Positions 15,189-24,509 of a stretch of DNA of 64,000 bases are shown piece by piece. The number at the start of each line of letters is the position of its first letter. Position 1 is the first letter of the stretch. This stretch comes from Ahrensia sp. (GTDB lineage: Bacteria; Pseudomonadota; Alphaproteobacteria; Rhizobiales; Rhizobiaceae): assembly GCA_002706335.1 (NCBI GenBank), contig PAKZ01000031.1, positions 1-64,000 on the forward strand, read 5' to 3'. The notes under the pieces are model-generated. The model searched no databases, had not been told where the DNA came from, and was given only the letters and a program-made list of their open reading frames with translations. The position numbers and the translations under genes are program-made.

Positions 15189-16068
15189 CCTTCAGGTCCA
15201 GAAGGCGGGCGTAGAGATCCGATTTCGACAGGCCTGTGACGGAGGCCGCCTCCTTGGCGGCTTTGGAGACGGACATGGAGGCGAGAAGGTCTCGCAGCAG
15301 CGCATCGGTCCTGTCCGGGGTCCATTCGGTTTCGCCCTGCGGCTGCGGCGCGATCAGCAGGACGATCTCGCCCTTGACGGTTTCTTCGGCAAATCGCTCC
15401 GCGATCTCGCCGGCCTTGCCGGTGCGGATCGTCTCGAAGCGCTTGGTCAGTTCGCGCGCGACCGTGACCATGCGGTCCGGGCCGAAAATATCCGCGACGG
15501 CGGAAAGCGTCGCCTGCAGGCGGTTGGGCGATTCGAAGGCGATCAGGGTCGAAGGCTCATGGATGAAGTCGGCGAGACGAGTACGGCGGGCCTGATCCTT
15601 TTGCGGCAGGAAGCCGATGAAGCGGAAATCGTCGCTCGGCAGGCCCGATGCGGCGAGCGCGGCGAGTGTGGCCGAAGCACCGGGGATCGGGATGACGCGA
15701 ATGCCTTCATCGCGCGCAGTGGCGACGAGGCGGTAGCCGGGATCGGAGACGAGCGGCGTGCCGGCGTCGGAGACGAGGGCGACGGACTTGCCCGCCTGCA
15801 GCGCGGCGATCAGCTTCGGGCCGGCGGCATCGGCATTGTGCTCGTGATAGGCGACAGGTTTCGCCTTGATCGCATAGCGGTCGAGCAGGCGGCGAGTGAC
15901 GCGGGTGTCCTCGCAGGCCAGCACGTCGCAGGCGGCAAGCGTTTCCAGCGCGCGGATCGTGATGTCGCCGAGATTGCCGATGGGGGTGGCAACGATATAG
16001 AGGCCCGGATCCAGCGGCGGGGCGGCCATTTCATGGCCGCCGACAATAAAGGAGCGCCCGCCGCTCAT
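15178..16068 (-). CDS. rsmI: 16S rRNA (cytidine-1402-2'-O)-methyltransferase
   Basis: A 296-residue tetrapyrrole-methylase-fold enzyme that uses SAM to methylate the ribose of C1402 in the decoding centre. Signatures: [74 protein letters not shown] keep the longer start because it overlaps the hemW stop (ATGA) and rhizobial relatives have the same extra N-terminal arm; an internal ATG at 16029 is the alternative. Part of hemW-rsmI-yraN, all overlapping. Confidence 0.95.
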   Translation of the reverse strand: MSGGRSFIVGGHEMAAPPLDPGLYIVATPIGNLGDITIRALETLAACDVLACEDTRVTRRLLDRYAIKAKPVAYHEHNADAAGPKLIAALQAGKSVALVSDAGTPLVSDPGYRLVATARDEGIRVIPIPGASATLAALAASGLPSDDFRFIGFLPQKDQARRTRLADFIHEPSTLIAFESPNRLQATLSAVADIFGPDRMVTVARELTKRFETIRTGKAGEIAERFAEETVKGEIVLLIAPQPQGETEWTPDRTDALLRDLLASMSVSKAAKEAASVTGLSKSDLYARLLDLKDEK

Positions 16069-17264
16069 GCCGCCAGTTCCGCGACGAGGGCGTTGAGGAC
16101 GAGACGGCCGGCCTGGGTGGCGCGGATGCGGCTGTTGGCGACGGGCTCGACCAGTTTCTCCGCCTGCAGCATGGCAAGGCGCGCGGGATCGAAGGCGCGG
16201 CCTGACAGTGCCTCGTAGCGAGCGATATCGATGCCCTCGGCGAGGCGCAGGCCCATCAGCAGCATCTCGTCACCCTGGGCTTGCTGATCGAGCATTTCCT
16301 CCTCGACGACGCCGTAGCCCTTTTCGGCGACCTTTTTCGCCCAGGTCTCCGGATGGCGCTCGGCGATGGTGACGCGCTTCTCGCCGCCATCGACAGAAAA
16401 GCGGCCATGCGCGCCGGGGCCGACGCCGACATAATCGCCGTAACGCCAATAGGTGAGGTTGTGGCGCGATTCCGCGCCGGAGACGGCGTGGTTTGAGATT
16501 TCGTAAGCCGGCAAACCAAGTTCGGCGGTAACGGCGCTCGTCAGGTCGTAGAGATCGGCGGCCTCATCCGGATCGGGGATCGGGATCTTGCCGGCCTGAT
16601 AGAGCGCCTTGAAGGGCGTGCTGTCCTCGATGGTCAGCTGGTAGAGCGACAAATGGTCGGCGGCATAGCCGGCCGCCCGACGCAGTTCCGTCTCCCAGCT
16701 CTCCAGCGTCTGGCCGGGGCGGGCATAAATCAGATCGAAGGAGAGGCGCGGAAATGTGGCGCGGGCCATGGCGATTGCGCGCAGAGCCTCTTCGGCATTG
16801 TGCAGGCGACCGAGGAATTTCAGATCGGCATCGTTCAGCGCCTGAACGCCGAGCGACAGGCGGTTGACACCCACAGACCTGTAGCCGGCAAAACGTTTGG
16901 CATCAGCGGAGGAAGGATTGGCCTCCATGGTGATCTCGATGCCGGCGGAAAGGCCCCAGAGCCGGTCAGCGGCGTCGAGCATCGCGCCGACCGTTTCCGG
17001 CTGCATCAGCGATGGCGTGCCGCCGCCAATGAAAACGGAGGTGACGGCGCGCGGGCCGGTCCAGCCGCGCATGGTCTCCATCTCGCGGCGAAACGCCTCG
17101 ACGAAGCGCGGCTGGTCCACCGGCTGATGGCGGACATGGGAATTGAAATCGCAATAGGGGCACTTGGCCGCGCAGAACGGCCAGTGGATATAGACGCCGA
17201 AACCTGGCGTCCCGTCGTCGCCATTGACCCGTGCGGCGGCCTCAGGCAACGCCGAGGCAGTCAT
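16065..17264 (-). CDS. hemW: Radical SAM haem chaperone HemW
   Basis: A 399-residue HemN-like protein. The start at 17264 (MTASALPEA) gives Cys31-x3-Cys35-x2-Cys38 (CAAKCPYC) for the 4Fe-4S cluster, followed by [27 protein letters not shown] and [10 protein letters not shown]. HemW proteins carry CxxxCxxC but not the extra cysteine of true coproporphyrinogen oxidase HemN, and act in haem delivery to membrane enzymes. The C-terminal HemN domain ([13 protein letters not shown]) is present. It overlaps rdgB by 23 bases and rsmI by 4 in the operon rph-VOC-rdgB-hemW-rsmI-yraN. Confidence 0.94.
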   Translation of the reverse strand: MTASALPEAAARVNGDDGTPGFGVYIHWPFCAAKCPYCDFNSHVRHQPVDQPRFVEAFRREMETMRGWTGPRAVTSVFIGGGTPSLMQPETVGAMLDAADRLWGLSAGIEITMEANPSSADAKRFAGYRSVGVNRLSLGVQALNDADLKFLGRLHNAEEALRAIAMARATFPRLSFDLIYARPGQTLESWETELRRAAGYAADHLSLYQLTIEDSTPFKALYQAGKIPIPDPDEAADLYDLTSAVTAELGLPAYEISNHAVSGAESRHNLTYWRYGDYVGVGPGAHGRFSVDGGEKRVTIAERHPETWAKKVAEKGYGVVEEEMLDQQAQGDEMLLMGLRLAEGIDIARYEALSGRAFDPARLAMLQAEKLVEPVANSRIRATQAGRLVLNALVAELAA

Positions 17265-17892
17265 GGGCGAAGGCCTTGAAGGCGCGGGCGCGGTGCGACA
17301 AGGCGGTCGCATCGCCCGGCTTCCAGCCATGTTTTTCTTCAGCGCTCATCTCGCCGAATGTAATGTCGTAGCCCTCCGGCTTGAAGACCGGATCGTAGCC
17401 GAAACCGAGCTTGCCGCGCGGCGGCCAGACCAGGGTACCTTCGACCTCGCCGCGGAAATATTCGACCTGGCCGTCGGGAAAGGCAAGGCAGAGGACGGAG
17501 ACGAAGCGCGCGGTCCGCTGCCCGGGTGTCGACGCGCCCTTTTCGGCCAGTTTCTCCTCGACATTGCGCATGGCCATGGCGAAATCGCGCGTGCCGTCCG
17601 GCGCTTCCGCCCAATCGGCGGTGTAGACGCCCGGCTGGCCGTCCAGCGCGTCGACGCAAATGCCGCTGTCATCCGACAGGGCAGGAAGGCCGGTCGCCTC
17701 CATCGCGAATACGGCCTTGGTGCGGGCATTCTCCTCGAAGGTCGTGCCGTGCTCGGGCGGCTCGGCCAAACCCAGTTCGCCAGCCGAGGTTACCTCGAAA
17801 CCGAACGGTCCGATCAGGTCGCGCATCTCGGCGAGCTTGCCGGCATTGTGGGTGGCGAGCACCAGCTTGCCAGGTTCGAGTTTGCGAGTCAT
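17242..17892 (-). CDS. rdgB: dITP/XTP pyrophosphatase (house-cleaning)
   Basis: A 216-residue Ham1/RdgB protein that hydrolyses deaminated purine nucleoside triphosphates to monophosphates and keeps them out of DNA and RNA. Motifs: [14 protein letters not shown] (substrate-binding SHNxGK-like), [48 protein letters not shown] and SHRARAF. The ATG at 17892 overlaps the preceding VOC stop. Normal length. Confidence 0.95.
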   Translation of the reverse strand: MTRKLEPGKLVLATHNAGKLAEMRDLIGPFGFEVTSAGELGLAEPPEHGTTFEENARTKAVFAMEATGLPALSDDSGICVDALDGQPGVYTADWAEAPDGTRDFAMAMRNVEEKLAEKGASTPGQRTARFVSVLCLAFPDGQVEYFRGEVEGTLVWPPRGKLGFGYDPVFKPEGYDITFGEMSAEEKHGWKPGDATALSHRARAFKAFAHDCLGVA

Positions 17893-18302
17893 TGCAGTCC
17901 CCAGAGTTTCGGTTCGGCGATTTCGAGGCTGTTGCCGGCGGGATCGCGGAAATAGATGGAGCGGGCGCCGTTCGGCCAGCGGAAATCGGCCTCGATTGCG
18001 ACGCCCGCCTCTTCGAGATGGCCGCGCCATGCGTCGAGGTCCACCGGCTCAGCCCGGAAGCAGGCATGGCCCGGCCCGGTCGCGCCATGGGTCGGCACCG
18101 GCATGTCGGGATTGGTGGACGGCTGGACAGTCTTGTCCGGCCGAAACAGAAGCAACACGCCCTTGCCGCAAGCGAAAAAGACGTGTCGTCCCTCGACTTT
18201 CGCGATGCGCTCCAGACCCATCACCTCACCATAGAAGCGCTCGGCGGCGTCGAGATCGGCGACATAGAGCGCCGTCTCCAATATTCCGTCGGGTCGCAGC
18301 AT
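17889..18302 (-). CDS. VOC (glyoxalase/bleomycin-resistance) family protein
   Basis: A 137-residue vicinal-oxygen-chelate protein: one beta-alpha-beta-beta-beta repeat from [23 protein letters not shown] and a second from [19 protein letters not shown] to [15 protein letters not shown], with a metal-ligand Glu in the last strand. Substrate unknown; glyoxalase-like or thiol-transferase activity possible. It sits between rph and rdgB, 8 bases after rph and overlapping rdgB (ATGA), so it is co-expressed with them. Confidence 0.9.
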   Translation of the reverse strand: MLRPDGILETALYVADLDAAERFYGEVMGLERIAKVEGRHVFFACGKGVLLLFRPDKTVQPSTNPDMPVPTHGATGPGHACFRAEPVDLDAWRGHLEEAGVAIEADFRWPNGARSIYFRDPAGNSLEIAEPKLWGLQ

Positions 18303-18310
18303 GGTCCGGC

Positions 18311-19033
18311 TCAGGCCCCGATCGCCTGCTTCTGCAAGTCTATGAGCTGGGCGATCGCTGCCTCGGCCTTGGCGAAGAGGGCGTCGAACTCGGCGCGGGA
18401 GAAGGGCGCGCCTTCGCCGGTGCCCTGGATCTCGATGATACCGCCGGAGCCGGTCATGACGAAATTGGCGTCGGTCTCGGCCTGCGAATCCTCCGCATAG
18501 TCGAGATCGGTGACGGGCGTGCCCTGATAGACGCCGCAGGAAACGGCAGCGACATGCTCCTTGAGGACGCGGGTCTTCGACGCCATCTGACGGCTGTGCA
18601 TCCATTCGAGGCAATCATGCAGCGCGATCCAGCCGCCGGTGATCGAGGCGGTGCGAGTGCCGCCATCGGCCTGGATGACATCGCAGTCGATTGTGATCTG
18701 GCGTTCGCCGAGCGCTTCGAGATCGACAGCGGCGCGCATGGAACGGCCGATCAGGCGCTGGATCTCCAGCGTGCGGCCGCCCTGCTTGCCGGACGACGCC
18801 TCGCGGCGCATGCGGTCGCCGGTGGAACGCGGCAGCATGCCGTATTCGGCGGTGACCCAGCCACGGCCCGAATTGCGCATCCATGGCGGCACGCGCTCCT
18901 CGAGGCTCGCGGGGCACAGAACATGGGTGTCGCCGAATTTCACCAGGCAGGAGCCCTCGGCATGTTTGGAGACGCCGCGCTCGAAGGAGACGCTGCGCAT
19001 CTGGTCGGGCGTGCGCCCGGACGGTCTGGTCAT
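18311..19033 (-). CDS. rph: Ribonuclease PH
   Basis: A 240-residue phosphorolytic 3'-5' exoribonuclease that trims tRNA 3' ends using phosphate. Motifs: [85 protein letters not shown] and the catalytic [20 protein letters not shown]. The ATG at 19033 is preferred over an upstream in-frame start because the family begins MTRPSGR. First gene of the operon that ends with yraN. Confidence 0.96.
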   Translation of the reverse strand: MTRPSGRTPDQMRSVSFERGVSKHAEGSCLVKFGDTHVLCPASLEERVPPWMRNSGRGWVTAEYGMLPRSTGDRMRREASSGKQGGRTLEIQRLIGRSMRAAVDLEALGERQITIDCDVIQADGGTRTASITGGWIALHDCLEWMHSRQMASKTRVLKEHVAAVSCGVYQGTPVTDLDYAEDSQAETDANFVMTGSGGIIEIQGTGEGAPFSRAEFDALFAKAEAAIAQLIDLQKQAIGA

Positions 19034-19175
19034 AAAGGAACCTCTCGTAATCAAATGTGCGGGCGTTCTAGAGGAATGGCCTATCCGTGCCTAGGGCGAA
19101 GACCATTCCGATGCGCCAAAATATGCGAATGTGGACGCCTGCTTCTGCGCGGCAGGCCGCGCAGGCGGGATAATG

Positions 19176-19832
19176 CTAGCTGCACCCTTCCAGCCACACA
19201 TCGCCATTTTCGAATGGCGTACATGCGCCCGTGACGAGACGCGATATCCTGCGAACGCGCTCCTCGAGCTCGGAATCTTCGGACAACAGATCATATTTTC
19301 CGGGCGCAATGAGCACCGCCAGCAAACGGAAATATTGCTCGTCGGTCAGTTGCGGCGGCGCTTTTCCATAGACGGCTTCACTGGCCTGGTAGAATCCCGT
19401 CATCCAGCCTTGCGGGCCCCGGCCCATTTCCAGGGTCTCCAGCCAAAGGGCAAGAATCCGGTCTTTCGACAGCCTGCTTTCGAGACCGAACGCGTAGCCG
19501 GTCTGCCTCAACTTGCCGATGCCCGGCTTGAACGTCTCGAAAGCCAGCCGTTTCGACACCGATTGCGAGATCGTCGTCAGCCCGGCCCCGGGGCTGGACA
19601 GGTCGATGCCCGAATGCGTTTCGAAGGCCGGATCCTGAACAAGCAACAGCTGACGCAGACGCTCGTCACCCAGCCCGCTTCCGCCTCGGCCTTCCGCGAT
19701 AATCGCGTCCGCACGCTTCTCCAGCGCATCGGACGCCGCCACAGCATCGACATAGCCCTTGCCGCCATACAGGAGACCGGCCACGACCGGCGCGACGAGC
19801 AGGATGATGATCACAAAGCCAAGTTTTTTCAT
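19176..19832 (-). CDS. GT51 transglycosylase-like protein with altered active site
   Basis: A 218-residue protein anchored by an N-terminal hydrophobic helix (residues 4-22), followed by a domain resembling monofunctional peptidoglycan glycosyltransferases. Comparable blocks: VQDPAFETHSGID (family E-D-x-x-F-x-x-H-x-G), AGLTTISQSVSKRL (family G-S-T-I-T-Q-Q-x-x-K-N) and LESRLSKDRILALWLETLEMG (family L-E-x-x-x-K-x-x-I-L-x-x-Y-L-N). The first catalytic Glu is Gln66 here, while the second acidic residue is kept as Glu118. It may be a non-catalytic or altered relative with a scaffolding role in the cell wall. Stand-alone gene, divergent from hrcA. Confidence 0.75.
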   Translation of the reverse strand: MKKLGFVIIILLVAPVVAGLLYGGKGYVDAVAASDALEKRADAIIAEGRGGSGLGDERLRQLLLVQDPAFETHSGIDLSSPGAGLTTISQSVSKRLAFETFKPGIGKLRQTGYAFGLESRLSKDRILALWLETLEMGRGPQGWMTGFYQASEAVYGKAPPQLTDEQYFRLLAVLIAPGKYDLLSEDSELEERVRRISRLVTGACTPFENGDVWLEGCS

Positions 19833-19994
19833 GGCGGCGCTGTGGGCAGATATTATGGCCCGGGTATGACGGCACGCTCCCAAAAGGGCCCGAGCCGCCG
19901 GCCGTTGATTTTGGATCGCCACCCGAGCCCGGCGTCGAATGATATTTTGGTTTCGTGCTTCGCCTCATATATTAAGGTCAGATCACCGAAACCG

Positions 19995-21080
19995 ATGACG
20001 ACCCCGACCATGCTGTCCAGGACCGAAATCTCCACCGAACTCGACGAACGGTCGCGCGAGATCTTCCGGCTGATCGTCGAGACCTACATGCAGGACGGCG
20101 AGCCGCTTGGCTCACGCAACCTGTCGAAGAAGCTGCCGATGTCGCTGTCGCCGGCCTCGGTGCGCAATGTCATGAGCGATCTCGAGGCGCTCGGGCTGAT
20201 CTATTCGCCGCATATCTCGGCGGGACGGCTGCCGACCGAGCAGGGGCTGCGCTTCTTCGTAGACGCCTTCATGGATACCGGCGAGGTGAGCGATGCCGAG
20301 CGCACGCTGATCGAGAGCCAGATCAAGGGCAACCGGGGCGACCAGTCGATGGAACGGCTGCTGACCGACGCCAGCCAGATGCTGTCCGGCCTGTCGCGCG
20401 GCGCTGGCCTCGTGCTTGCAACGAAGCGTGAAGGCATCCTCAAACACATCGAATTCATCCGGCTTGAGGAAAACAAGGCGCTGGCCGTGCTGGTGTGGGA
20501 ATCGGGCGACGTGGAGAACCGCGTCTTCGACCTGCCGCCGGGCACCACGGCGTCGCAGCTGGCCGAGGCCGCCAACTATCTCAACCATCACGGCCGCGAC
20601 CGCAGCCTCGCCGATGCGCGGCGCAAGATCGAAGCGCGTCAGGAAGCGCTGCGCTCGGAGGTCGATGCGGTGAGCGCGGACCTGATCGCGCGCGGTCTCG
20701 CAGTCTGGTCCGGCTCCGGTCAGGGCCAGCCGGCGCAGCTGATCGTGCGCGGCCGCTCCAACCTGATCGAGAACGTGCAGGACAAGGAGCAGATCGAGCG
20801 GCTGAAGCTGCTGTTCGACGAGCTGGAGCGCAAGGACGAGATCGTGCGCATGCTCGACCTGACCGAAACGGGCTCAGGCGTGAAGATCTTCATCGGTTCG
20901 GAAAACCGGCTGTTCTCGCTGTCGGGTTCCTCGCTTGTGGTCGCGCCCTATCGCGATTCCAGCCGCAGCGTCGTTGGCGCAATCGGCATCATCGGCCCGA
21001 CGCGGCTCAACTATGCGCGCATCGTGCCCGTGGTCGACTACACGGCGCAGCTGATCGGCAAGCTGCTGGAAGAAGGCTGA
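19995..21080 (+). CDS. hrcA: Heat-inducible transcription repressor HrcA
   Basis: A 361-residue repressor that binds CIRCE operators before groESL and related genes and responds to GroEL availability. The N-terminal winged helix contains [49 protein letters not shown], then [19 protein letters not shown]; the C-terminal GAF-like and dimerisation parts follow ([30 protein letters not shown]). The ATG at 19995 is chosen; the open frame continues upstream without signals. No CIRCE element was seen in this window. Followed by grpE, 113 bases downstream. Confidence 0.96.
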   Translation: MTTPTMLSRTEISTELDERSREIFRLIVETYMQDGEPLGSRNLSKKLPMSLSPASVRNVMSDLEALGLIYSPHISAGRLPTEQGLRFFVDAFMDTGEVSDAERTLIESQIKGNRGDQSMERLLTDASQMLSGLSRGAGLVLATKREGILKHIEFIRLEENKALAVLVWESGDVENRVFDLPPGTTASQLAEAANYLNHHGRDRSLADARRKIEARQEALRSEVDAVSADLIARGLAVWSGSGQGQPAQLIVRGRSNLIENVQDKEQIERLKLLFDELERKDEIVRMLDLTETGSGVKIFIGSENRLFSLSGSSLVVAPYRDSSRSVVGAIGIIGPTRLNYARIVPVVDYTAQLIGKLLEEG

Positions 21081-21123
21081 GCGCCGCAACCCCGAGAGCC
21101 TGCCGCGAATCATTGGTCTCGCC

Positions 21124-21152
21124 CTTGATTTTTCACGGGCAAACCTCGATAT
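21124..21152 (+). promoter_or_regulatory. Candidate RpoH heat-shock promoter for grpE
   Basis: CTTGATT starting at 21124 and CCTCGATAT at 21144-21152, with 16 bases between CTTG and CCT, resemble the alphaproteobacterial sigma-32 pattern (CTTG then CC-x-x-x-TAT). It lies about 40 bases before the grpE ATG. Position and the heat-shock role of GrpE make it credible, but the match is by eye. Confidence 0.45.
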
Positions 21153-21193
21153 CGCCGTCAAAGAAAATCCCGAACATCACGGAAGACATCCAG

Positions 21194-21916
21194 ATGGCTG
21201 ACGAGAAAAAGACGGCTGCCGACGACAAGCCCATCAATCCCAACGACCGCGATGCCTTGAAGCGCGCCGCCGACGACATCCTTAAGAAGGGCCGCAAGGC
21301 CGAAACCGCCGAAAAATCCGCCTGGGCGAACGGTGCGGAAGCCGATGAGGCAGAGGCCACGGACGAGGACGCGAACACGATCGCCGACGAGATCGCGGCG
21401 ATCCAGTCCGAAAACGCCGACATGAAGGACCGGCTGCTGCGGCTGGCCGCCGACATGGAAAACCTGCGCCGGCGCACGGAACGCGAAGTGCGCGATGCGC
21501 GCAATTTCGCGATTTCAAAATTCGCCGCCGACATGCTGGGCGTCTCCGACAATCTGCGCCGCGCCCTCGACCATGTGACCGAGGAACAGCGCCAGGCCGC
21601 CGACGAAACGCTGAAGAACCTGCTCGAAGGCGTCGAACTGACCGAACGCTCCATGCATGCGACGATGGAGCGCCACGGGGTGAGGAAGCTGGAGCCGGAA
21701 GGCCAGAAATTCGACCCGAACTTCCACCAGGCGATGTTCGAGGTTCCCAATCCGGACGTACCGAACAACACGGTGGTTCAGGTGGTTCAGGCCGGTTACC
21801 AGATCGGCGATCGCGTGTTGCGGCCGGCGATGGTCGGAGTGGCCAAGGGCGGCCCGAAGCAGACCGTTGAGGCCGAACCCGGCGCACCGAATCCCGAAGC
21901 GGAAAAAGACGCGTAA
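21194..21916 (+). CDS. grpE: Nucleotide exchange factor GrpE
   Basis: A 240-residue co-chaperone that releases ADP from DnaK. It has an acidic, Ala-rich N-terminal arm, a long coiled-coil helix ([30 protein letters not shown]), the four-helix dimer region ([19 protein letters not shown]) and the C-terminal beta domain with the GrpE signature [12 protein letters not shown]...[26 protein letters not shown]. Adjacent to hrcA as in many bacteria, with its own candidate heat-shock promoter in between. Confidence 0.97.
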   Translation: MADEKKTAADDKPINPNDRDALKRAADDILKKGRKAETAEKSAWANGAEADEAEATDEDANTIADEIAAIQSENADMKDRLLRLAADMENLRRRTEREVRDARNFAISKFAADMLGVSDNLRRALDHVTEEQRQAADETLKNLLEGVELTERSMHATMERHGVRKLEPEGQKFDPNFHQAMFEVPNPDVPNNTVVQVVQAGYQIGDRVLRPAMVGVAKGGPKQTVEAEPGAPNPEAEKDA

Positions 21917-22020
21917 ATTTTTTACAAACGGGGCGGCGTTAACCATGCCGCTTTACGCGAAAACAACGAATTTTAAATATTTCGGTAGCCATCGCTTAAC
22001 CACAAGCCATGGAGCTACCG

Positions 22021-22587
22021 ATGAAGAAGTACGCGATACTGACCACGGCAGCCGCTTTCGCCACGCTCAGCGTGACGGCGCAGGCCGCCGACACCACCTA
22101 CTACGATCCGGCTCCGCAGCCGCAGTATGACGCGCCTGCCGCCCAGGCGACGAACTGGCAAGGCGCCTATGCAGGCGTGCAGATCGGCGGCGGGCAGATC
22201 CGCACCGACGGCGGAAACGATACCGCGATGGTCGGCGGCGCCCATGCCGGTTACCTGATGCAGCGCGGCCAGTTCGTGGCCGGGCCGGAAGTCGATATCA
22301 ACTGGACCGGCTGGGAAGTCGGCAGCACGGATGTCGACGCGACAGCACGTGCGCGCGTGCGCGCCGGTATGGCCGTCGACAATCTGCTCGTCACCGGTTC
22401 GGTGGGCTATGGCCGCATGTGGGCCGACGGCAAAAGCGATGGCGGCCTTTCGGTCGGCGCGGGCGCCGACATAGCGATCAGCGAAAAGATCATCGGCGGC
22501 GCCGAATATCTCTACACGAATATCGGCGGCGGCGCGGACATCACCACGCATGAGGTCCGAGGCCGGCTGAGCTACAAGTTCAACTGA
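22021..22587 (+). CDS. Small outer-membrane beta-barrel protein
   Basis: A 188-residue barrel protein. The ATG at 22021 is used because GGAG (22010-22013) precedes it; the ATG at 22009 is part of that region. It has a signal peptide (cut after AQA-ADT), a Pro/Tyr-rich linker (YYDPAPQPQYDAP) and alternating strands (WQGAYAGVQIGGGQI, AMVGGAHAGYLMQRGQFVAGPEVDINWTG, ARARVRAGMAVDNLLVTGSVGYGRMW), ending in an aromatic-terminated strand (GRLSYKFN). It belongs to the Omp25/Omp31-like group and is related in layout to 13971-14660. It has its own terminator. Confidence 0.87.
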   Translation: MKKYAILTTAAAFATLSVTAQAADTTYYDPAPQPQYDAPAAQATNWQGAYAGVQIGGGQIRTDGGNDTAMVGGAHAGYLMQRGQFVAGPEVDINWTGWEVGSTDVDATARARVRAGMAVDNLLVTGSVGYGRMWADGKSDGGLSVGAGADIAISEKIIGGAEYLYTNIGGGADITTHEVRGRLSYKFN

Positions 22588-22615
22588 GCACCGGCAAATT
22601 CATCGGGGGACAAGG

Positions 22616-22642
22616 AAGGGGCCGCGCAAGCGGCCCCTTTTC
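22616..22642 (+). terminator. Intrinsic terminator after barrel protein gene
   Basis: AAGGGGCCGC (22616-22625) and GCGGCCCCTT (22630-22639) pair perfectly over 10 bp around a GCAA tetraloop, followed by TTT. It lies 28 bases after the stop at 22587 and immediately before the convergent pfkB-type gene. Confidence 0.85.
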
Positions 22643-22645
22643 CAT

Positions 22646-23644
22646 TCAGCCCTTTACCAGACCCGCATCGATGGCGGCCTGGTGCAGCGAGATCTGCGGA
22701 CGCGGGCCGATCTGCTGGATGACGACGGCGGCCGCAAGCGAGCCGAGATGCGCGCAGTTTTCCAGCGTATGGCCCTTTGTATAGCCGTAGAGGAAACCCG
22801 CGGCGTAGAGATCGCCCGCTCCGGTGGTGTCGACCAGATTGTCGATTTCGTGTGCCGAGACGCTGGCGGTCTCGCTGCCGGTCATGGCGATGGAACCCTT
22901 TTCCGAGCGGGTGACGATGGCGACGCGACAATCGGCGCGGAAGGCTTCCAGCGCCGTCTCGAAATCACCGGTCTGGTAGAGCGACTTCATCTCCTCCTCA
23001 TTGGCGAAGACAATGTCGACCGTGCCGGAACGCATCAGGTCGAGGAATTCGTCGCGATATCTGTCGACGCAGAACGGGTCGGAAAGGGTCATCGACATCT
23101 GGCGGTTATTGGCATGGGCGATTTCGGCGGCCTTGCGGATGGCGTCCTTGGCGCGCGGCGGATCCCACAGATAGCCCTCGAAGAAGGTGACGGCGGAGCC
23201 GGCGACCTTGTCCTCTTCGATATCGTCGGGACCGAGCTCGACGCAGGCGCCGAGATAGGTGTTCATGGAGCGCTCGCCATCCGGCGTGACGAAGATCATC
23301 GAGCGCGCGGTCGGCGGCGTGCCGGACAGCGGGTGCGTGTCGAAGGCAACGCCCTGGGCGCGGATGTCGTGGCGATAGATGCCGCCGAGATGATCGTCGG
23401 CGACCTTGCCGAAAAATGCCGCCTTGCCGCCAAGCGATGCGACGCCCGCCGCGGTGTTGCCGGCCGAGCCGCCCGAGGTCTCCACCGCCGGTCCCATGCG
23501 ATCGTAGAGAAGTTCGGCGCGGTCGGCGTCGATCAGGTTCATCGCGCCCTTGATGATCGAGTTCTGGTGCAGAAAATCGTCTTCGGCGCGGGCGATGATG
23601 TCGACAATGGCATTGCCGATACACAGGACGTCAAATTCGGACAT
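22646..23644 (-). CDS. PfkB-family sugar/adenosine kinase
   Basis: A 332-residue ribokinase-fold kinase. It begins with VLCIGNAIVDIIA, contains the di-glycine hinge TSGGSAGNTAAGVASLGG, the substrate lid region, and the second PfkB signature DTTGAGDLYAAGFLYGY with the catalytic Asp in GAGD. Rhizobial proteins of this length and order are usually annotated adenosine kinase; ribose or another sugar cannot be excluded. A housekeeping purine-salvage role is likely. Convergent with the barrel gene, monocistronic. Confidence 0.88.
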   Translation of the reverse strand: MSEFDVLCIGNAIVDIIARAEDDFLHQNSIIKGAMNLIDADRAELLYDRMGPAVETSGGSAGNTAAGVASLGGKAAFFGKVADDHLGGIYRHDIRAQGVAFDTHPLSGTPPTARSMIFVTPDGERSMNTYLGACVELGPDDIEEDKVAGSAVTFFEGYLWDPPRAKDAIRKAAEIAHANNRQMSMTLSDPFCVDRYRDEFLDLMRSGTVDIVFANEEEMKSLYQTGDFETALEAFRADCRVAIVTRSEKGSIAMTGSETASVSAHEIDNLVDTTGAGDLYAAGFLYGYTKGHTLENCAHLGSLAAAVVIQQIGPRPQISLHQAAIDAGLVKG

Positions 23645-23759
23645 GGGTTCCCCGGAACTATGGTTTTCCGGCGTTTAGCCGCTAGCAGCGCGAAGGGGAA
23701 GGGCCGGGGCGCAAAAGCCGCATCTTGCAGAGGAGACTATTCGTCGCCATCTGCCCGTC

Positions 23760-24509
23760 ATGATCTATTCCTCGCTCGTCCTCGCGCTGCAATCGCTCCT
23801 GCATCCCGGCATGCGCGCCACTTTCTGGAAGTCTCTTGGCCTGACGATCCTGGCGCTGATCGGCGCCTGGTTCGCGATTTCGTCGGGTTTCACCGAACTG
23901 GCGATCCCGTGGGTGTCGGATTTCTTCCAGCTCGACTACCAGCTGCCGCAATGGACCGGCTGGATTTCCTTCTTCGCGCTGATGGCAGCGGGGTTCGGGC
24001 TTGCAGCGGTGCTGGCTTTCCTGATCGGGCCGGTGAGCGCGCTGATCGCGGGCATCTTCCTCGACGATGCCGCGGAGGCGCTGGAGGAAACCTATTATCC
24101 CGACGACCCTCCCGGCAAGGCGATGCCCATCGCGGAAGGCATCTGGCTGGCGATCAAGTTCACCGGCATCGTCATTCTCGGCAATCTGTTCGCGCTGGTC
24201 CTGCTGCTGGTGCCGGGGATCAATCTGATCGCGTTTTTCGTGGTCAATGGCTACCTGCTCGGGCGTGAGTTCTTCGAATTCGCGGCGCGACGTTTCGGGC
24301 CGCAGGACTATGCGCGGATGATGCGCTCCAAACACGGCGTGACAATCTTCGGCGCGGGGCTGGTCATTGCCGGTTTCATGGCAATCCCGATCCTCAACAT
24401 CCTGACGCCGCTGTTCGGCGCGGCGCTGATGGTGCATCTGCACAAGGCGATCGCCGAACGCGAGACAAGACGCGGCAGCCCGGTCAGTTCCCGCCCACAA
24501 TCAGCCTGA
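23760..24509 (+). CDS. CysZ/EI24-family membrane protein
   Basis: A 249-residue protein with at least four hydrophobic segments (about 22-42, 65-95, 135-165, 205-235) and the EI24/CysZ pattern (SSLVLALQSLLHPGMRATFWKS, GKAMPIAEGIWLAIKFTGIV, LLLVPGINLIAFFVVNGYLLGREFFEF). CysZ mediates sulfate uptake for cysteine synthesis in enterobacteria; rhizobial EI24 proteins are less studied and sulfate transport here is an inference. The last 26 bases overlap the convergent yraQ-like gene. Confidence 0.85.
   Translation: MIYSSLVLALQSLLHPGMRATFWKSLGLTILALIGAWFAISSGFTELAIPWVSDFFQLDYQLPQWTGWISFFALMAAGFGLAAVLAFLIGPVSALIAGIFLDDAAEALEETYYPDDPPGKAMPIAEGIWLAIKFTGIVILGNLFALVLLLVPGINLIAFFVVNGYLLGREFFEFAARRFGPQDYARMMRSKHGVTIFGAGLVIAGFMAIPILNILTPLFGAALMVHLHKAIAERETRRGSPVSSRPQSA

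Noticed and set aside
19131-19994. N-terminal extension of hrcA
   Set aside because: The frame stays open upstream, but this part lies opposite the GT51-like gene, and HrcA families start at the position of ATG 19995.
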